From Arcobacter defluvii (lineage in GTDB: Bacteria > Campylobacterota > Campylobacteria > Campylobacterales > Arcobacteraceae), in the NCBI RefSeq assembly GCF_013201725.1, contig NZ_CP053835.1, forward strand, positions 1,550,001 to 1,614,000: DNA of 64,000 bases. The letters are read 5' to 3'. Made by a program: the position numbers and the translations under genes. The notes beneath the pieces were generated by a model that had not been told where the DNA came from, did not search any database, and saw only the letters and a list, made by a program, of their open reading frames with translations. Numbering within the stretch: position 1 is the stretch's first letter; each line of letters starts with the position of its first letter. Below are positions 1 to 10,019 of the stretch, in pieces.

Positions 1-492
1 ATAACTAAGGAAGAAAATATTATGGAAAAACCAGTTGTAAGTGGAATTGCTTTAGATAAAAATCAAATTAGAGTAGGAATGTATGGAGTTACAGATAGAC
101 CTGGAATTGCTTCAGCTATTTTTACAGCACTTGCTGATGCAAATATAAATGTTGATATGATAGTTCAAACAAGAGGACTAGATGGAACAACTGATTTAGA
201 TTTTACAATTCCAACTACTGATTTTGAAATTTGTAAAAAAGTTATGGAAAGATTTAGAGAACAAGCTAAAAACATTGATTACAATGAAGCAATTTGTAAA
301 GTATCAATTGTTGGAGTTGGGATGAAATCTCATACAGGTGTAGCTTCAAAAGCATTTACTGCACTTGCAAATGAAAATATAAATATAAGAATAATTTCTA
401 CAAGTGAAATTAAAATCTCTATGATAGTTGATTTAAAATATGCAGAACTTGCAGTTCGTGCTTTACATGATGCATATCACTTGGATAACTAG
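1..492 (+). CDS. lysC: Aspartate kinase, C-terminal part (cut by window start)
   Basis: The frame is open from base 1 (ITKEENIMEKPVV...), so the ATG at 22 is internal and the N-terminal kinase domain lies outside the window. What remains is the tandem ACT regulatory region: the first ACT begins at the GVTDRPGIASAIF stretch and the second at VSIVGVGMKSHTGVASKAF. Aspartate kinase phosphorylates aspartate as the first step towards lysine, threonine, methionine and diaminopimelate; the ACT pair normally binds the feedback inhibitor. It heads the lysC-hobA-holB-folP run known from Helicobacter; the next gene starts 2 bases after its stop. Confidence 0.93.
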   Translation: MTKEENIMEKPVVSGIALDKNQIRVGMYGVTDRPGIASAIFTALADANINVDMIVQTRGLDGTTDLDFTIPTTDFEICKKVMERFREQAKNIDYNEAICKVSIVGVGMKSHTGVASKAFTALANENINIRIISTSEIKISMIVDLKYAELAVRALHDAYHLDN

Positions 493-494
493 AA

Positions 495-1046
495 GTGCAA
501 GAATTTTTAAATTGGACTGTTAATACAATCAGGGAAGATAGACTTATCTCTCCTTGGTTAGAAGAAAAAAAATATGAATGGACACCATTAGTATCAAAAA
601 ACATCAATAATCTACTTGAAAGAGGTTTCTCTATTATTGTTGTTACAGATAAAGAAAGAGAATGGTTTTTAGAATATATTTTAGCTAATATTAATTCTAC
701 AAAATTAAATAGACCCTTTTTACCTTATTATGATTTTAAATCTTTTTATAGATACATTGATGCTGTAAAATCAGATGAAGATATTTCATATATAAAAGAT
801 ATGTTAAGTATCTCTTTTCCAAATGGATACTGTTTTTGGTATATTGGTAAAAGTCAAGATGTAAGAGCTATTATTCCAAAAGTCTCTAAAAACTCTTTTT
901 TATGGCTATTTGATGAAGAAAAACAAGATGCATTTAATCTAAAAAGTAGTGATGAAGCTTTAGATATGAAACTTTTACAAATGTTTAGGTTATATAATAA
1001 ATCAGTTAGTGCTTCTTTATTTGCTGAAATTAATGTGGAAAATTAA
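495..1046 (+). CDS. hobA: DnaA-interacting initiation factor HobA
   Basis: A 183-residue protein matching HobA of Helicobacter pylori (about 180 residues) in length, sequence flavour and position between lysC and holB. HobA is a Campylobacterota-specific functional counterpart of DiaA that tetramerises and holds DnaA molecules together at oriC. The N-terminus MQEFLNWTVNTIREDRL and the SIIVVTDKEREWF strand are typical. The start is GTG, 2 bases after the lysC stop, and holB begins 2 bases after its own stop, so translation is probably coupled. Recognition rests on memory of the family and on synteny. Confidence 0.85.
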   Translation: MQEFLNWTVNTIREDRLISPWLEEKKYEWTPLVSKNINNLLERGFSIIVVTDKEREWFLEYILANINSTKLNRPFLPYYDFKSFYRYIDAVKSDEDISYIKDMLSISFPNGYCFWYIGKSQDVRAIIPKVSKNSFLWLFDEEKQDAFNLKSSDEALDMKLLQMFRLYNKSVSASLFAEINVEN

Positions 1047-1048
1047 AA

Positions 1049-1678
1049 GTGATTGAATTTATTGAAAACTCTTCTATTTTAATAGTAAATGATATTGAGT
1101 CAACATTAAATGAATTATTGACAAAATATCCTTTACATTCTACAAGAATTATAAAAAATGAAGAGAAAGAAGAATTTTTAATTGCACAAGCTACTCAAGC
1201 AATAAAAGAAGCATATATAGCTTCAAATGAAAAAAAATATATTTTTTTATGTGGATCAACTTTTAGAAAAGAAGCTCAAAACTCTTTACTTAAAATTTTA
1301 GAAGAACCACCAAGAAATGTTGTATTTATAATAATAACAAATTCAAAAACTTCTCTTTTACCAACAATTTATTCAAGATTGCCTTATAAATATTTAAAAA
1401 AATCTTTAATAAAATTTGAATCTACTTTAAATATAAATAAGTTAGATTTGAGAGATATCTATAACTTTTTAAAAGAAAATCAAAAAATTTCTAAACAAGA
1501 AGCCAAAGATATTGTTGAATCAATTTTATTAAAAGTAAATAATCAAAAAATAAAGTTATCACAAAAAGAACTAGAATTTTTTTCTAAATCAATAAAACTA
1601 TTAGAATTAAACTCAAGACCTATAAATGTGTTAACAACCCTACTTCTATTTTTGGCAAATCAAAAAAATAAAAACTAA
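1049..1678 (+). CDS. holB: DNA polymerase III subunit delta prime
   Basis: A 209-residue, short clamp-loader subunit. The AAA+ delta-prime signature LLKILEEPP lies at residues 80-88, followed by the VVFIIITNS sensor-1 strand and an SRLP motif at 109-112 in place of the usual SRC. A canonical Walker A motif is not visible, as is usual for delta prime. It works in the clamp loader that places the beta clamp on primed DNA. It starts with GTG 2 bases after hobA, so an initiation factor and a replisome subunit are made from one message. The length is well under the 300+ residues of enterobacterial HolB, which is normal in this phylum. Confidence 0.8.
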   Translation: MIEFIENSSILIVNDIESTLNELLTKYPLHSTRIIKNEEKEEFLIAQATQAIKEAYIASNEKKYIFLCGSTFRKEAQNSLLKILEEPPRNVVFIIITNSKTSLLPTIYSRLPYKYLKKSLIKFESTLNINKLDLRDIYNFLKENQKISKQEAKDIVESILLKVNNQKIKLSQKELEFFSKSIKLLELNSRPINVLTTLLLFLANQKNKN

Positions 1679-1689
1679 AAAGGTTTTAT

Positions 1690-2829
1690 ATGCAAACATA
1701 TAAAATATCAATATCTGATACAAAAAAATTTTATGAAAATCTTGGTTGTGATAAAGGTGGTATAGAAATACTATCTAAAAAATCAAAACTTCATACTTTG
1801 TACATAAAAGATTTACATGTTGGTGCAGCAAATATTTTAAAACAAGATGCTTTATCTATTGGTGCTGATTTAGCAGTTCCAAGTGGAGTGATTGTAGCTC
1901 GCGATAAATATGTGGATGCTGTGTTAATTGGTACAACTAAACACTTTGAAGTTTTATCAAGAAAAGAATTAGCTCAACCTTTTGGTTTAAAAGAGTTAGC
2001 AAAATCTTTAAAAGATTATGTAAAAGAACAAAACTATAAAACAAAAATAATGGGTGTTTTAAATGCAAATGAAGACTCATTTTTTAAAAATAGTAGATTT
2101 GATAACTCTAGTGCTTCAATAAAAATTGAAAAAATGATTGAAGATGGTGCAAATATTATTGATATTGGAGCTGTTTCTTCTAGACCTGGAAGTCTTGCTG
2201 TTACTGAAGATATTGAATTAGAAAGAGTAAAAGATATAGTTCAAACTATTTATAAAAATAAATACTATGAAAAAGTTGATTTTTCAATTGATTCTTTTGC
2301 TCCAAAAGTTATTGATTATGTTTTAAATCATGGTTTTAAAATTGTAAATGATATTACAGGTTTAGAAAATGATGAAGTTTGTAAACTTGTAGCAAAATAT
2401 AATGCTCAAGCAATTATTATGCATATGCAAAATAATCAAACAAATATGCAAGATAATCCAATATATGAAAATGTGATTTTAGATATTGATACTTATTTAA
2501 AAAATCAAATCCAAAAAGCAAAAAGTTTTGGAATTAATGATATTGTTTTAGATGTTGGAATTGGATTTGGAAAAACATTAGAACATAATTTATTACTTTT
2601 AAAAAATTTAGAACATTTTAAACATTTTGGTTATGAATTATTAATAGGAGCAAGTAGAAAATCAATGATAAATATGATAACTCCAACAGAAGTTGTTGAT
2701 AGACTTTCTGGAACTCTTGCAATTCATTTGGAATCTATTAGATATGGTGCTTCAATTATTAGATGTCATGATGTAAAAGAACACTATCAAGCAATAAAAG
2801 TTTTTGAAGCAATAAACAATATAAATTAA
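1690..2829 (+). CDS. folP: Dihydropteroate synthase
   Basis: Condenses p-aminobenzoate with hydroxymethyl-dihydropterin diphosphate in folate synthesis; target of sulfonamides. Pterin-binding motifs are present: MGVLNANEDSFF (about 121-132), DIGAVSSRPG (about 158-167), the IVNDITG strand, DVGIGFGKTLEHN and LIGASRKS. At 379 residues it is about 100 longer than the E. coli enzyme because of an N-terminal extension of about 115 residues, a feature shared by Campylobacterota enzymes. An AAAGG ribosome site lies just before the ATG. Last gene of the lysC-hobA-holB-folP operon; a hairpin follows. Confidence 0.92.
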   Translation: MQTYKISISDTKKFYENLGCDKGGIEILSKKSKLHTLYIKDLHVGAANILKQDALSIGADLAVPSGVIVARDKYVDAVLIGTTKHFEVLSRKELAQPFGLKELAKSLKDYVKEQNYKTKIMGVLNANEDSFFKNSRFDNSSASIKIEKMIEDGANIIDIGAVSSRPGSLAVTEDIELERVKDIVQTIYKNKYYEKVDFSIDSFAPKVIDYVLNHGFKIVNDITGLENDEVCKLVAKYNAQAIIMHMQNNQTNMQDNPIYENVILDIDTYLKNQIQKAKSFGINDIVLDVGIGFGKTLEHNLLLLKNLEHFKHFGYELLIGASRKSMINMITPTEVVDRLSGTLAIHLESIRYGASIIRCHDVKEHYQAIKVFEAINNIN

Positions 2830-2854
2830 AAAGAGATACTATTTATAGTATCTC
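2828..2854 (-). terminator. Hairpin between folP and tyrA
   Basis: A perfect 9-bp stem, GAGATACTA / TAGTATCTC (2833-2841 and 2846-2854) with a TTTA loop, lies between the convergent folP and tyrA genes. Read on the minus strand it is followed by TTTTT, so it is best placed to end tyrA transcription; on the plus strand the T run is missing. It overlaps the last codons of tyrA. Confidence 0.7.
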
Positions 2855-3673
2855 ATGTAATGTATTTGCTTTTTTCATCCAATCTTCTAAAACTTCATAA
2901 TTTTCATCTTCTATCATTTTTTTTGCTTCATTTAATTGATTTTCAAATGTTTCAATAGCTGCTAAAAGATTTTTTCTATTTTGTTTAAAAATATCACTCC
3001 ACATTCTTGGACTTGATTTTGCTATTCTACTCATATCTTTAAATCCACCAGCTGCAAGTGCAATAATAGCTTTTGGATCTTCATGACTCATAACTGTATT
3101 TGCTAGAGAAAAAGAGATAATATGAGGTAAATGAGAAATATAACAAGCATGAATATCATGTTGTGAACTATCCATAACAACAATTCTCATACCAATTTCT
3201 TGAAAAATTCTAAATGCTTTATTTACATGAATATTTGCATTATCCTCTAAATCACAAAAAACAACTGTTTTCCCTTCATATAAATCATCAATAGCAGCTT
3301 TTGGTCCAGATTTTTCTGTTCCTGTCATAGGATGAGCTGCTATAAAATTTTTTCTTATTTTTTCTGGAATATTTTTTACAATATATTCTTTTGTAGAACC
3401 CATATCAATAATAGTTGTATTTTCATCAATATCTAAAAAATTTGGAAACATTGAAATAATAGCATCCACAGGAATAGCTAAAATTATTACATCAGAAACT
3501 TTTTTTAATGTTTCTAAATCAACTAACTCATCAACTAAGTTTAAATCTAAGATATCTTTTTTATTTTTTTCACTATTAGTAAAACCATAAACTTTTTTTG
3601 CAATACCATATCTTTTTACTGCCTTTGCTAAAGAACCACCCATAAGTCCTAAGCCAATAATTCCTACGTTCAA
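2843..3673 (-). CDS. tyrA: Prephenate dehydrogenase
   Basis: Oxidatively decarboxylates prephenate to 4-hydroxyphenylpyruvate for tyrosine synthesis. The NAD-binding Rossmann motif GIIGLGLMGGSLAKA is at the very N-terminus; HPMTGTEKSGP and the SHLPHIISFSLA catalytic-histidine segment follow. I place the start at the TTG at 3673 (MNVGIIGLG) because an AAAGG ribosome site lies about 7 bases upstream; the longer reading from the TTG at 3691 would put that site inside the gene. About 276 residues, normal for a monofunctional TyrA without chorismate mutase. Confidence 0.9.
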   Translation of the reverse strand: MNVGIIGLGLMGGSLAKAVKRYGIAKKVYGFTNSEKNKKDILDLNLVDELVDLETLKKVSDVIILAIPVDAIISMFPNFLDIDENTTIIDMGSTKEYIVKNIPEKIRKNFIAAHPMTGTEKSGPKAAIDDLYEGKTVVFCDLEDNANIHVNKAFRIFQEIGMRIVVMDSSQHDIHACYISHLPHIISFSLANTVMSHEDPKAIIALAAGGFKDMSRIAKSSPRMWSDIFKQNRKNLLAAIETFENQLNEAKKMIEDENYEVLEDWMKKANTLHEIL

Positions 3674-3758
3674 AATATAACCTTTTAACAAATAAATTAA
3701 GCTTGGATTATATCTTACTTTATATTTATATAAACTATATTTAGATATATTATTGCAC

Positions 3759-3764
3759 TATAAT
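3759..3764 (+). promoter_or_regulatory. Putative -10 box of bamA
   Basis: A perfect TATAAT hexamer, preceded by AT-rich sequence with no clear -35, as is common in Campylobacterota. It overlaps an in-frame ATG at 3763, which argues that this ATG is not translated and that the gene starts at the GTG at 3781, behind AAGGA at 3771-3775. Confidence 0.55.
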
Positions 3765-3780
3765 GAAAATAAGGATAGTT

Positions 3781-6066
3781 GTGAAAAATAAAGTCGTACT
3801 ATTATCTTTGGCTTGTGCAACAGCATTAAGTGCAAATACAATAAAATCTATAGAGTATAAAGATGTTAATAAGATTTCACCTCAAATTTTAAATGAAACA
3901 TTAAATATGAATGTGGGTGATGAACTTGATGAAAATAAATTAAATGATGCGGTTATAAATTTTTATAAACAGGGTTATTTTGAAGATATTAAAGTTATAA
4001 ATGAAAATGGAAATTTGAAATTAATATTTAAAGAAAAACCTTCAATTGCAAGTATTGATATTAAAGGTTATAAATCAAGAGCTGAAGATATTGATACACT
4101 CAAAACTGTTTTGAGGCTCAAAAAAGGGTCAATGTATACTGAAAAAAAAGTAAAAGAAGCAAAAGAAAAACTTCTTAGTATGCTTGAAAGTGAAGGATAT
4201 ATCAATTCTGTTGTTGAAACAGAAGTTGAAAAAATAAATGAACAATCTTTAAAGCTTACATTTAATGTTAATAAAGGTGACGAAATTATTATTAAAAAAG
4301 CAAACTATCATGGTGCTGATAAATTAGAACAAGATGAATTTGATCATGTTACTGCAAATAAAGAAAAAGAGTTTGCTTCTTGGTGGTTTGGTCAAAATGA
4401 TGGTGAAGTAAAGATAGATCAATTAAAATATGATGCTAGAAGAATTAATGATTTATATTATGAAAAAGGTTATTTAGATGCACAAGTTAAAGAACCTTTT
4501 TTAGATATTGATTTTGCTTCAAATCAGGCAAAGCTTGACTTTTTTATCACAGAAGGTGAAAAATATACAACTAATGATATAAAAATATATTTAGATTCTT
4601 CAATTGTAGATCCTGCAACTATTTATCCTGAACTAAAATTAATTGTAGGAAATACTTTTAATATTAAAAAACTAAGACAAGATCAAGATTATATTAAAAC
4701 TCAAGTAGCAAATCAAGGTTATGCTTTTGCTGATGTAAGATTTGATTTAAAGAAAAATGAAAAAGAACAAAAAGTTGATGTTGTTTTTAATGTAATCCCT
4801 GGTAAAAAAGTTTATATTAATGATGTAAAAATTTCAGGAAACAACAGAACTTTAGATAGAGTTATTAGAAGAGATGTTTATTTAGCTCCTGGAGACTTAT
4901 ATAATCTTACAGATTTTAAAGATTCAACAAATAAACTTAAACGTTCAAGATTCTTTGAAGATGTTCAAATAGAAGAAAAAAGAGTTAGTGATACAAAAAT
5001 GGATATTGTTGTAAAAGTAACTGAAGCACCAACAGGTTCGTTAATGCTAGGTGGAGGTTATGGTTCTTATGATAAATTTATGGTTAATGGATCAGTTAGT
5101 GATGTAAATATCTTTGGTTCAGGTCTTGCTTTATCATTAAGTGCAGATTTGTCAGCTAGATCAAATAGATTTGAATTAAGCTTAAAAAATCCTGCAATTA
5201 ATGATAGTAATTATAACGGTGAAGTTGAAATTCATAGTACAGAATCAGAAATCAATAGAGATACTTATGATTCAACTATTGATACAAAAGGTTTTTCAGT
5301 TGCTTTAGGAAGAGAACTTGTAAGAAACTTATATGCAGGAGCTAGATATAGACTTGACTTTATTAGTGAAAATTATGATTATAGTTCTACTTTCTTAAGT
5401 GAATATAATACTAATGTTGCTAATGATCCAGATTTTGCAAAAAGTCATCAATTATATAAAGACCAAGATTATACTTCAAGTTCAATTACTCCCTATCTAA
5501 ATTATGATAACACTGATGATTACTACTTCCCAAGAGAAGGCTATAGAGCAGGAATTTCTGCTGAATATGCAGGTGTTGGTGGAGATTCAAAATATATAAA
5601 ACCTAGTGCATATTTAAAATATTTCTATTCACTTGAAGATTTAACAGAACTTGATTGGGTTTTAAGATTAAAAACTCAAATGAAAATATTAATTGACAAT
5701 GGGCAAATTAATCAAGGTGATTCTTTATATTTAGGAGGACCTAAAACATTAAGAGGATATAAATCTTATGCCTTTCCATCAAATGAGAAAGGATATAAAA
5801 CTGAACCATATAAAAATATGTGGGCAAGTTCAGCAGAAATGAGTTTTCCATTAATTCCAAGTGCAAAAATGAGATGGGGGGTATTCTATGACTACGGTAT
5901 GATAGGTCAAGATACTTTTAATGACGTAGAAAGATCAGGTGCAGGATTATTATTAGAATGGATTTCTCCAATGGGTCCATTACAGTTAATCTTTGCAAGA
6001 GCACTTGATGATGAACCAGGTGATGATACATCTTCATTTGAATTCTCATTGGGAGCAAGTTTCTAA
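3781..6066 (+). CDS. bamA: Outer membrane protein assembly factor BamA
   Basis: Omp85-family protein that inserts beta-barrel proteins into the outer membrane. From the GTG start (MKNKVVLLSLACATALSANT) there is a signal peptide, then POTRA repeats over roughly residues 20-420 (for example the KVYINDVKISGNNRTLDRVIRRD repeat), then the barrel. The barrel holds the Omp85 motif LYLGGPKTLRGYKSYAF and ends in FSLGASF with a terminal Phe. About 761 residues, close to family length. GTG at 3781 is preferred over the ATG at 3763 because AAGGA sits 5 bases before it and the ATG lies in the promoter. Its stop overlaps the start of mqnC. Confidence 0.93.
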   Translation: MKNKVVLLSLACATALSANTIKSIEYKDVNKISPQILNETLNMNVGDELDENKLNDAVINFYKQGYFEDIKVINENGNLKLIFKEKPSIASIDIKGYKSRAEDIDTLKTVLRLKKGSMYTEKKVKEAKEKLLSMLESEGYINSVVETEVEKINEQSLKLTFNVNKGDEIIIKKANYHGADKLEQDEFDHVTANKEKEFASWWFGQNDGEVKIDQLKYDARRINDLYYEKGYLDAQVKEPFLDIDFASNQAKLDFFITEGEKYTTNDIKIYLDSSIVDPATIYPELKLIVGNTFNIKKLRQDQDYIKTQVANQGYAFADVRFDLKKNEKEQKVDVVFNVIPGKKVYINDVKISGNNRTLDRVIRRDVYLAPGDLYNLTDFKDSTNKLKRSRFFEDVQIEEKRVSDTKMDIVVKVTEAPTGSLMLGGGYGSYDKFMVNGSVSDVNIFGSGLALSLSADLSARSNRFELSLKNPAINDSNYNGEVEIHSTESEINRDTYDSTIDTKGFSVALGRELVRNLYAGARYRLDFISENYDYSSTFLSEYNTNVANDPDFAKSHQLYKDQDYTSSSITPYLNYDNTDDYYFPREGYRAGISAEYAGVGGDSKYIKPSAYLKYFYSLEDLTELDWVLRLKTQMKILIDNGQINQGDSLYLGGPKTLRGYKSYAFPSNEKGYKTEPYKNMWASSAEMSFPLIPSAKMRWGVFYDYGMIGQDTFNDVERSGAGLLLEWISPMGPLQLIFARALDDEPGDDTSSFEFSLGASF

Positions 6067-7139
6067 TGGTAAAAAAAATAGAAGTTGATTTAAAAAAACG
6101 ACTTACAAATGAAGAAGCACTTGATTTAATAAGAAATGCTTCACTTTTAGAATTAGGAGAAATGGCAAGTAGCAAAAAAGCTGAATTGCATCCTGAAAAA
6201 TTAACAACATTTATAGTTGATAGAAATATTAACTATACAAATGTTTGTTGGGTAGATTGTAAATTTTGTGCCTTTTTTAGACACGGAAAAGATGAAGATT
6301 CTTATGTTTTAAAATTTGAAGAGATTGATGAAAAAATAGAAGAGTTATTAGCTATTGGTGGAACGCAAATCCTTTTCCAAGGTGGTGTTCATCCAAAACT
6401 AAAAATCGATTATTATGAAGAGTTAGTAAATCATATTCATTCAAAATATCCACAAATCACAATTCATGGATTTTCTGCTATTGAGATTGATTTTATAGCA
6501 AGAATTTCAAAAATTTCAAAACTCGAAGTTCTAAAAAGACTACAAGCAAAAGGTTTAAGTTCAATTCCAGGAGCTGGTGCTGAAATTTTATCTGATAGAG
6601 TAAGAGATATAATTGCACCAAAAAAAATGGATACACAAGAGTGGTTAGAAGTTCATAGACTTGCCCATTCAATTGGTATGAAAACAACTGCAACTATGAT
6701 GTTTGGTACAGTTGAAACTGATGAAGAGATAATCGAGCATTGGGAACATTTACGAAAACTTCAAGATGAAACAGGTGGTTTTAGAGCATTTATCATGTGG
6801 TCATTTCAAGGTCAGAATACTAAATTATTAGAAGAACACCCAGAAATCAAACCTCAATCTTCAAATAGATATTTAAGATTATTAGCTGTTTCAAGATTAT
6901 ATTTAGACAATTTTAGAAATATGCAAAGTTCTTGGGTAACACAAGGCTCTTATATTGGTCAGTTAGCACTTAAATTTGGTGCAAATGATTTAGGAAGTAC
7001 AATGATGGAAGAAAACGTTGTAAAAGCAGCTGGTGCAGCAAATAGAATGAATCAAGATGAAATGATTAGATTGATAAAAGATATTGGTGAAAATCCAGCA
7101 AAAAGAAATACAGCTTACGAGATTTTAGAAAGGTTCTAA
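6066..7139 (+). CDS. mqnC: Cyclic dehypoxanthine futalosine synthase (radical SAM)
   Basis: Radical SAM enzyme of the futalosine pathway to menaquinone. The cluster motif CWVDCKFC (Cys 61, 65, 68) follows the family sequence IVDRNINYTNVC. The opening KRLTNEEALDLI and the segment MKTTATMMFGTVET are typical of MqnC; MqnE is related, but its N-terminus and the residues around the cluster differ. Menaquinone is the respiratory quinone in this group. The ATG overlaps the bamA stop, so the two are likely cotranscribed. 357 residues, normal length. Confidence 0.88.
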   Translation: MVKKIEVDLKKRLTNEEALDLIRNASLLELGEMASSKKAELHPEKLTTFIVDRNINYTNVCWVDCKFCAFFRHGKDEDSYVLKFEEIDEKIEELLAIGGTQILFQGGVHPKLKIDYYEELVNHIHSKYPQITIHGFSAIEIDFIARISKISKLEVLKRLQAKGLSSIPGAGAEILSDRVRDIIAPKKMDTQEWLEVHRLAHSIGMKTTATMMFGTVETDEEIIEHWEHLRKLQDETGGFRAFIMWSFQGQNTKLLEEHPEIKPQSSNRYLRLLAVSRLYLDNFRNMQSSWVTQGSYIGQLALKFGANDLGSTMMEENVVKAAGAANRMNQDEMIRLIKDIGENPAKRNTAYEILERF

Positions 7140-7144
7140 ATCTA

Positions 7145-8437
7145 ATGAAAATAAAATACTATTTTTTATTTATACTAGTAATTTTACAAGGAAGTTTAAT
7201 GAGTGCTACAATTAAGCATATTAATATAAAAGGTGTTGAAATACCAGTAATTTTTGAAGAACAAAAAAGTTTACCAATTCTAAATCTACAACTTGTTTTT
7301 AAAAATTCTGGTTATATTCAAGATAAAAATAAAAGTGGTTTAGCTAATCTTTCTTCAAAGCTTTTAAATGAAGGAACAAAAGAGTTAGGTGCAACAAAAT
7401 TTGCACAAGAACTTGATGAAAATGCAATTAGTTTAAACACTTCAAATGGGTTTGAAACATTTGTTATGGAATTATCAAGTTTAAAAGAAGAAGCATCAAA
7501 AGCCATTTTACTTTTAAATGATTTATTAAAATCACCAAATTTTACAGATGATACATTGACAAAGTTAAAAACTATTCAAGTTGGAAGTTTAAAAAGAAAA
7601 GAAAATGATTTTGATTATGTTGCACAAAATCAATTAAAATCAATTCTTTTTAAAAATACAGCTTTACAAAATCCTTCTTCTGGAACAATAGAGTCTATTT
7701 CTAAAATAGAATTAAAAGATATAGAAAATTTTTTAGATAAAACTTTATGTTTAGAGAATCTAATTATAGTTGCTGGAGGAGATTTTAGTTTAAATGAATT
7801 TGAAAATTTAATAAAACCTATTTTAGAAACTTTAAAAGTTGGAACAACTCAAGAAGCAAAAAAAGTTGATTTTATATCTAAAAAAGAGGAAAAAACTCTA
7901 ATAAAAGATACAGAACAAGCTTATATTTATTTTGGAAGTTCATTTAATGTAGATTCTAAAGATGAAGAAAACTACAAAGCCAAAGTTGCATCATTTATAT
8001 TAGGTGGTTCAGGTTTTGGTTCAAGATTAATGGAAGAAATTAGAGTAAAAAGAGGTTTAGCCTATAGTGCATATGGTTCAATCTCTATAAATAAATCGCA
8101 CACATATTTTAATGGTTATTTACAAACTAAAAATGAAAGTGCAAACGAAGCACAAAAATTAGTTTCTCAAATTATTGCTGATTTCGTTGAAAAAGGTGTA
8201 ACAAAAGAGGAATTAGAAGCGGCTAAAAACTTTTTAACAGGAAGTGAACCACTAAGAAGTGAAACTTTATCTCAAAGATTAAATAGAGCTTTTACTTTAT
8301 ATTATAGAGGTTTAGAGCCTGATTATTCAAAAAAAGAGCTAGAAAAAATTCAAACTTTAGAGCTAGCTGATTTAAATAAATATATAAAATCTCATAATGA
8401 GATAAATAATTTAACATTTTCAATTGTAAGGAAATAA
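7145..8437 (+). CDS. M16-family peptidase-like protein lacking the zinc motif
   Basis: A 430-residue secreted protein with signal peptide [21 protein letters not shown] and the two-domain M16 (insulinase/PqqL) fold. At the place where active members have GLAHxxEHMLFxGT, this protein reads [14 protein letters not shown] (65-78), so both His and Glu of HxxEH are missing. The second-domain motif [12 protein letters not shown] is kept. It is probably a non-catalytic M16 protein, perhaps partner of another M16 subunit or a chaperone. Located between mqnC and gltX with spacers of only a few bases, so part of one transcription unit. Confidence 0.8.
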   Translation: MKIKYYFLFILVILQGSLMSATIKHINIKGVEIPVIFEEQKSLPILNLQLVFKNSGYIQDKNKSGLANLSSKLLNEGTKELGATKFAQELDENAISLNTSNGFETFVMELSSLKEEASKAILLLNDLLKSPNFTDDTLTKLKTIQVGSLKRKENDFDYVAQNQLKSILFKNTALQNPSSGTIESISKIELKDIENFLDKTLCLENLIIVAGGDFSLNEFENLIKPILETLKVGTTQEAKKVDFISKKEEKTLIKDTEQAYIYFGSSFNVDSKDEENYKAKVASFILGGSGFGSRLMEEIRVKRGLAYSAYGSISINKSHTYFNGYLQTKNESANEAQKLVSQIIADFVEKGVTKEELEAAKNFLTGSEPLRSETLSQRLNRAFTLYYRGLEPDYSKKELEKIQTLELADLNKYIKSHNEINNLTFSIVRK

Positions 8438-8439
8438 TT

Positions 8440-9741
8440 TTGTTAAGATTTGCCCCAAGTCCAACAGGAGATATGCATATTGGTAACCTTAGAGTTGCTA
8501 TTTTTAATTATATTGTATCAAAACAATTAAATGAAGATTTAATTATTAGAATTGAAGATACAGACCTTGAGCGAAATATAGAAGGTAAAGATAAAGAAAT
8601 TTTAGAAATATTAGGTCTTTTTTCTATTGAATATAAATCACTTTTTTATCAAAGTGCAAATTTAAAATATCATCAAAAAATGGCTTTACAACTAATGACT
8701 CAAAAAAAGGCATTTGCATGTTTTTGTAGTGATGATAAGCTTGATGAACTAAGAGAAGAAGCAAAAAAAGAAGGAAAACCTTTCAGATATGATGGTTTTT
8801 GTGAAAATTTATCTGATGAAACAGTTTTAAATACAAATGCTCCTTTTACAGTAAGAATTAAAAAACCAGAGCACAATATCAAATTTACAGACCTTTTAAA
8901 AGGTGATTTTGATTATGCACCATTTGATATTGATTCATTCATTATTTTAAGACAAGATAAAACTCCAACATACAACTATGCTTGTGCTGTTGATGATATG
9001 TTAATGGATATTTCTGTTGTAATTCGTGGTGAAGACCATGTTTCAAATACTCCAAAACAAATTCATGTAAGAAACTCTTTAGGATATGAAAAAGAGATAA
9101 AATATGTTCATTTACCAATTATTTTAAATGCTCAAACTGGTAAAAAAATGAGTAAAAGAGATGATGCAAGTAGCGTTAAATGGTTAATTGAACAAGGTTT
9201 TTTACCAAGTGCAATTGCTAATTATTTAGTTTTAATGGGGAATAAAACTCCAACTGAGATTTTTACACTAGAAGAAGCAATAGAATGGTTTAAAATTGAA
9301 AATGTATCAAAAAGTTCTGCAAAATTTGATATTGATAAATTAAGATTTATTAATAGAAAACATATTGAACTACTTGATGAAATGAGATTATCAAAAATTT
9401 TAGGTTTTGCTGATGCAGATATAGGAAAACTAGGAAAAATTTTCTTAGAAGAAGCTAGTACAATAAAAGAGATAAAAGAAAAAATTGAACCTATTTTTAC
9501 ACCTAAAAACTCTTGTGAAGGTTTTGAAGAAGAATTTTCAAAATTAAAAGAGTGTTTACAAAAAGCACCATTTTTTGAAGACTATGAAGAGTTAAAAAAA
9601 TATGTGATGGAACAAACAGGATTAAAAGGTAAAAATCTATTTAAACCATTAAGATATATTTTAACAGGTGTTGATAATGGTCCAAATATTTCGGATATTT
9701 ATCCTTTAGTTAAAAATTATTTAGGAGAAATCATAAAATGA
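8440..9741 (+). CDS. gltX: Glutamyl-tRNA synthetase
   Basis: Class I aminoacyl-tRNA synthetase. [12 protein letters not shown] at residues 5-16 contains the HIGH signature and KMSKR is at 236-240. The 433-residue length is on the short side for the family. Campylobacterota usually have two GltX proteins, one of which charges tRNA-Gln with Glu for later amidation; which of the two this is cannot be told by eye. It starts with TTG, behind an AAGGA at about 8429-8433. Its stop overlaps the start of the yggT gene by 4 bases. Confidence 0.92.
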   Translation: MLRFAPSPTGDMHIGNLRVAIFNYIVSKQLNEDLIIRIEDTDLERNIEGKDKEILEILGLFSIEYKSLFYQSANLKYHQKMALQLMTQKKAFACFCSDDKLDELREEAKKEGKPFRYDGFCENLSDETVLNTNAPFTVRIKKPEHNIKFTDLLKGDFDYAPFDIDSFIILRQDKTPTYNYACAVDDMLMDISVVIRGEDHVSNTPKQIHVRNSLGYEKEIKYVHLPIILNAQTGKKMSKRDDASSVKWLIEQGFLPSAIANYLVLMGNKTPTEIFTLEEAIEWFKIENVSKSSAKFDIDKLRFINRKHIELLDEMRLSKILGFADADIGKLGKIFLEEASTIKEIKEKIEPIFTPKNSCEGFEEEFSKLKECLQKAPFFEDYEELKKYVMEQTGLKGKNLFKPLRYILTGVDNGPNISDIYPLVKNYLGEIIK

Positions 9742-10010
9742 TTGATGCCTTATTAAACTCTATTTTTACAGTAGTTTTAACTATTATATTTTTATATAAA
9801 TGGATTATCATTATTTCAGCTATCTTAAGTTGGATACGACCAGATCCTTATAATCCAATTGTTCAAATGCTTTATAGATTAACAGAACCTGCTTATGCAT
9901 TTGTAAGAAGATATATCCCAACTGTAGTTGGTGGAATGGATTTAGCTCCACTTATTTTAATTTTTGCATTAATTTTTTTAGAGACATTTTTAAAAAGTTT
10001 AGCTTTTTAA
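9738..10010 (+). CDS. YggT-family membrane protein
   Basis: A 90-residue integral membrane protein with two hydrophobic helices (roughly 8-35 and 65-90) around the conserved segment [33 protein letters not shown], typical of the YggT family. Family members are linked with cell division, osmotic tolerance or photosystem assembly in various lineages, but no firm biochemical role is known. The ATG overlaps the gltX stop. Confidence 0.85.
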   Translation: MIDALLNSIFTVVLTIIFLYKWIIIISAILSWIRPDPYNPIVQMLYRLTEPAYAFVRRYIPTVVGGMDLAPLILIFALIFLETFLKSLAF

Positions 10011-10019
10011 TACATAATT

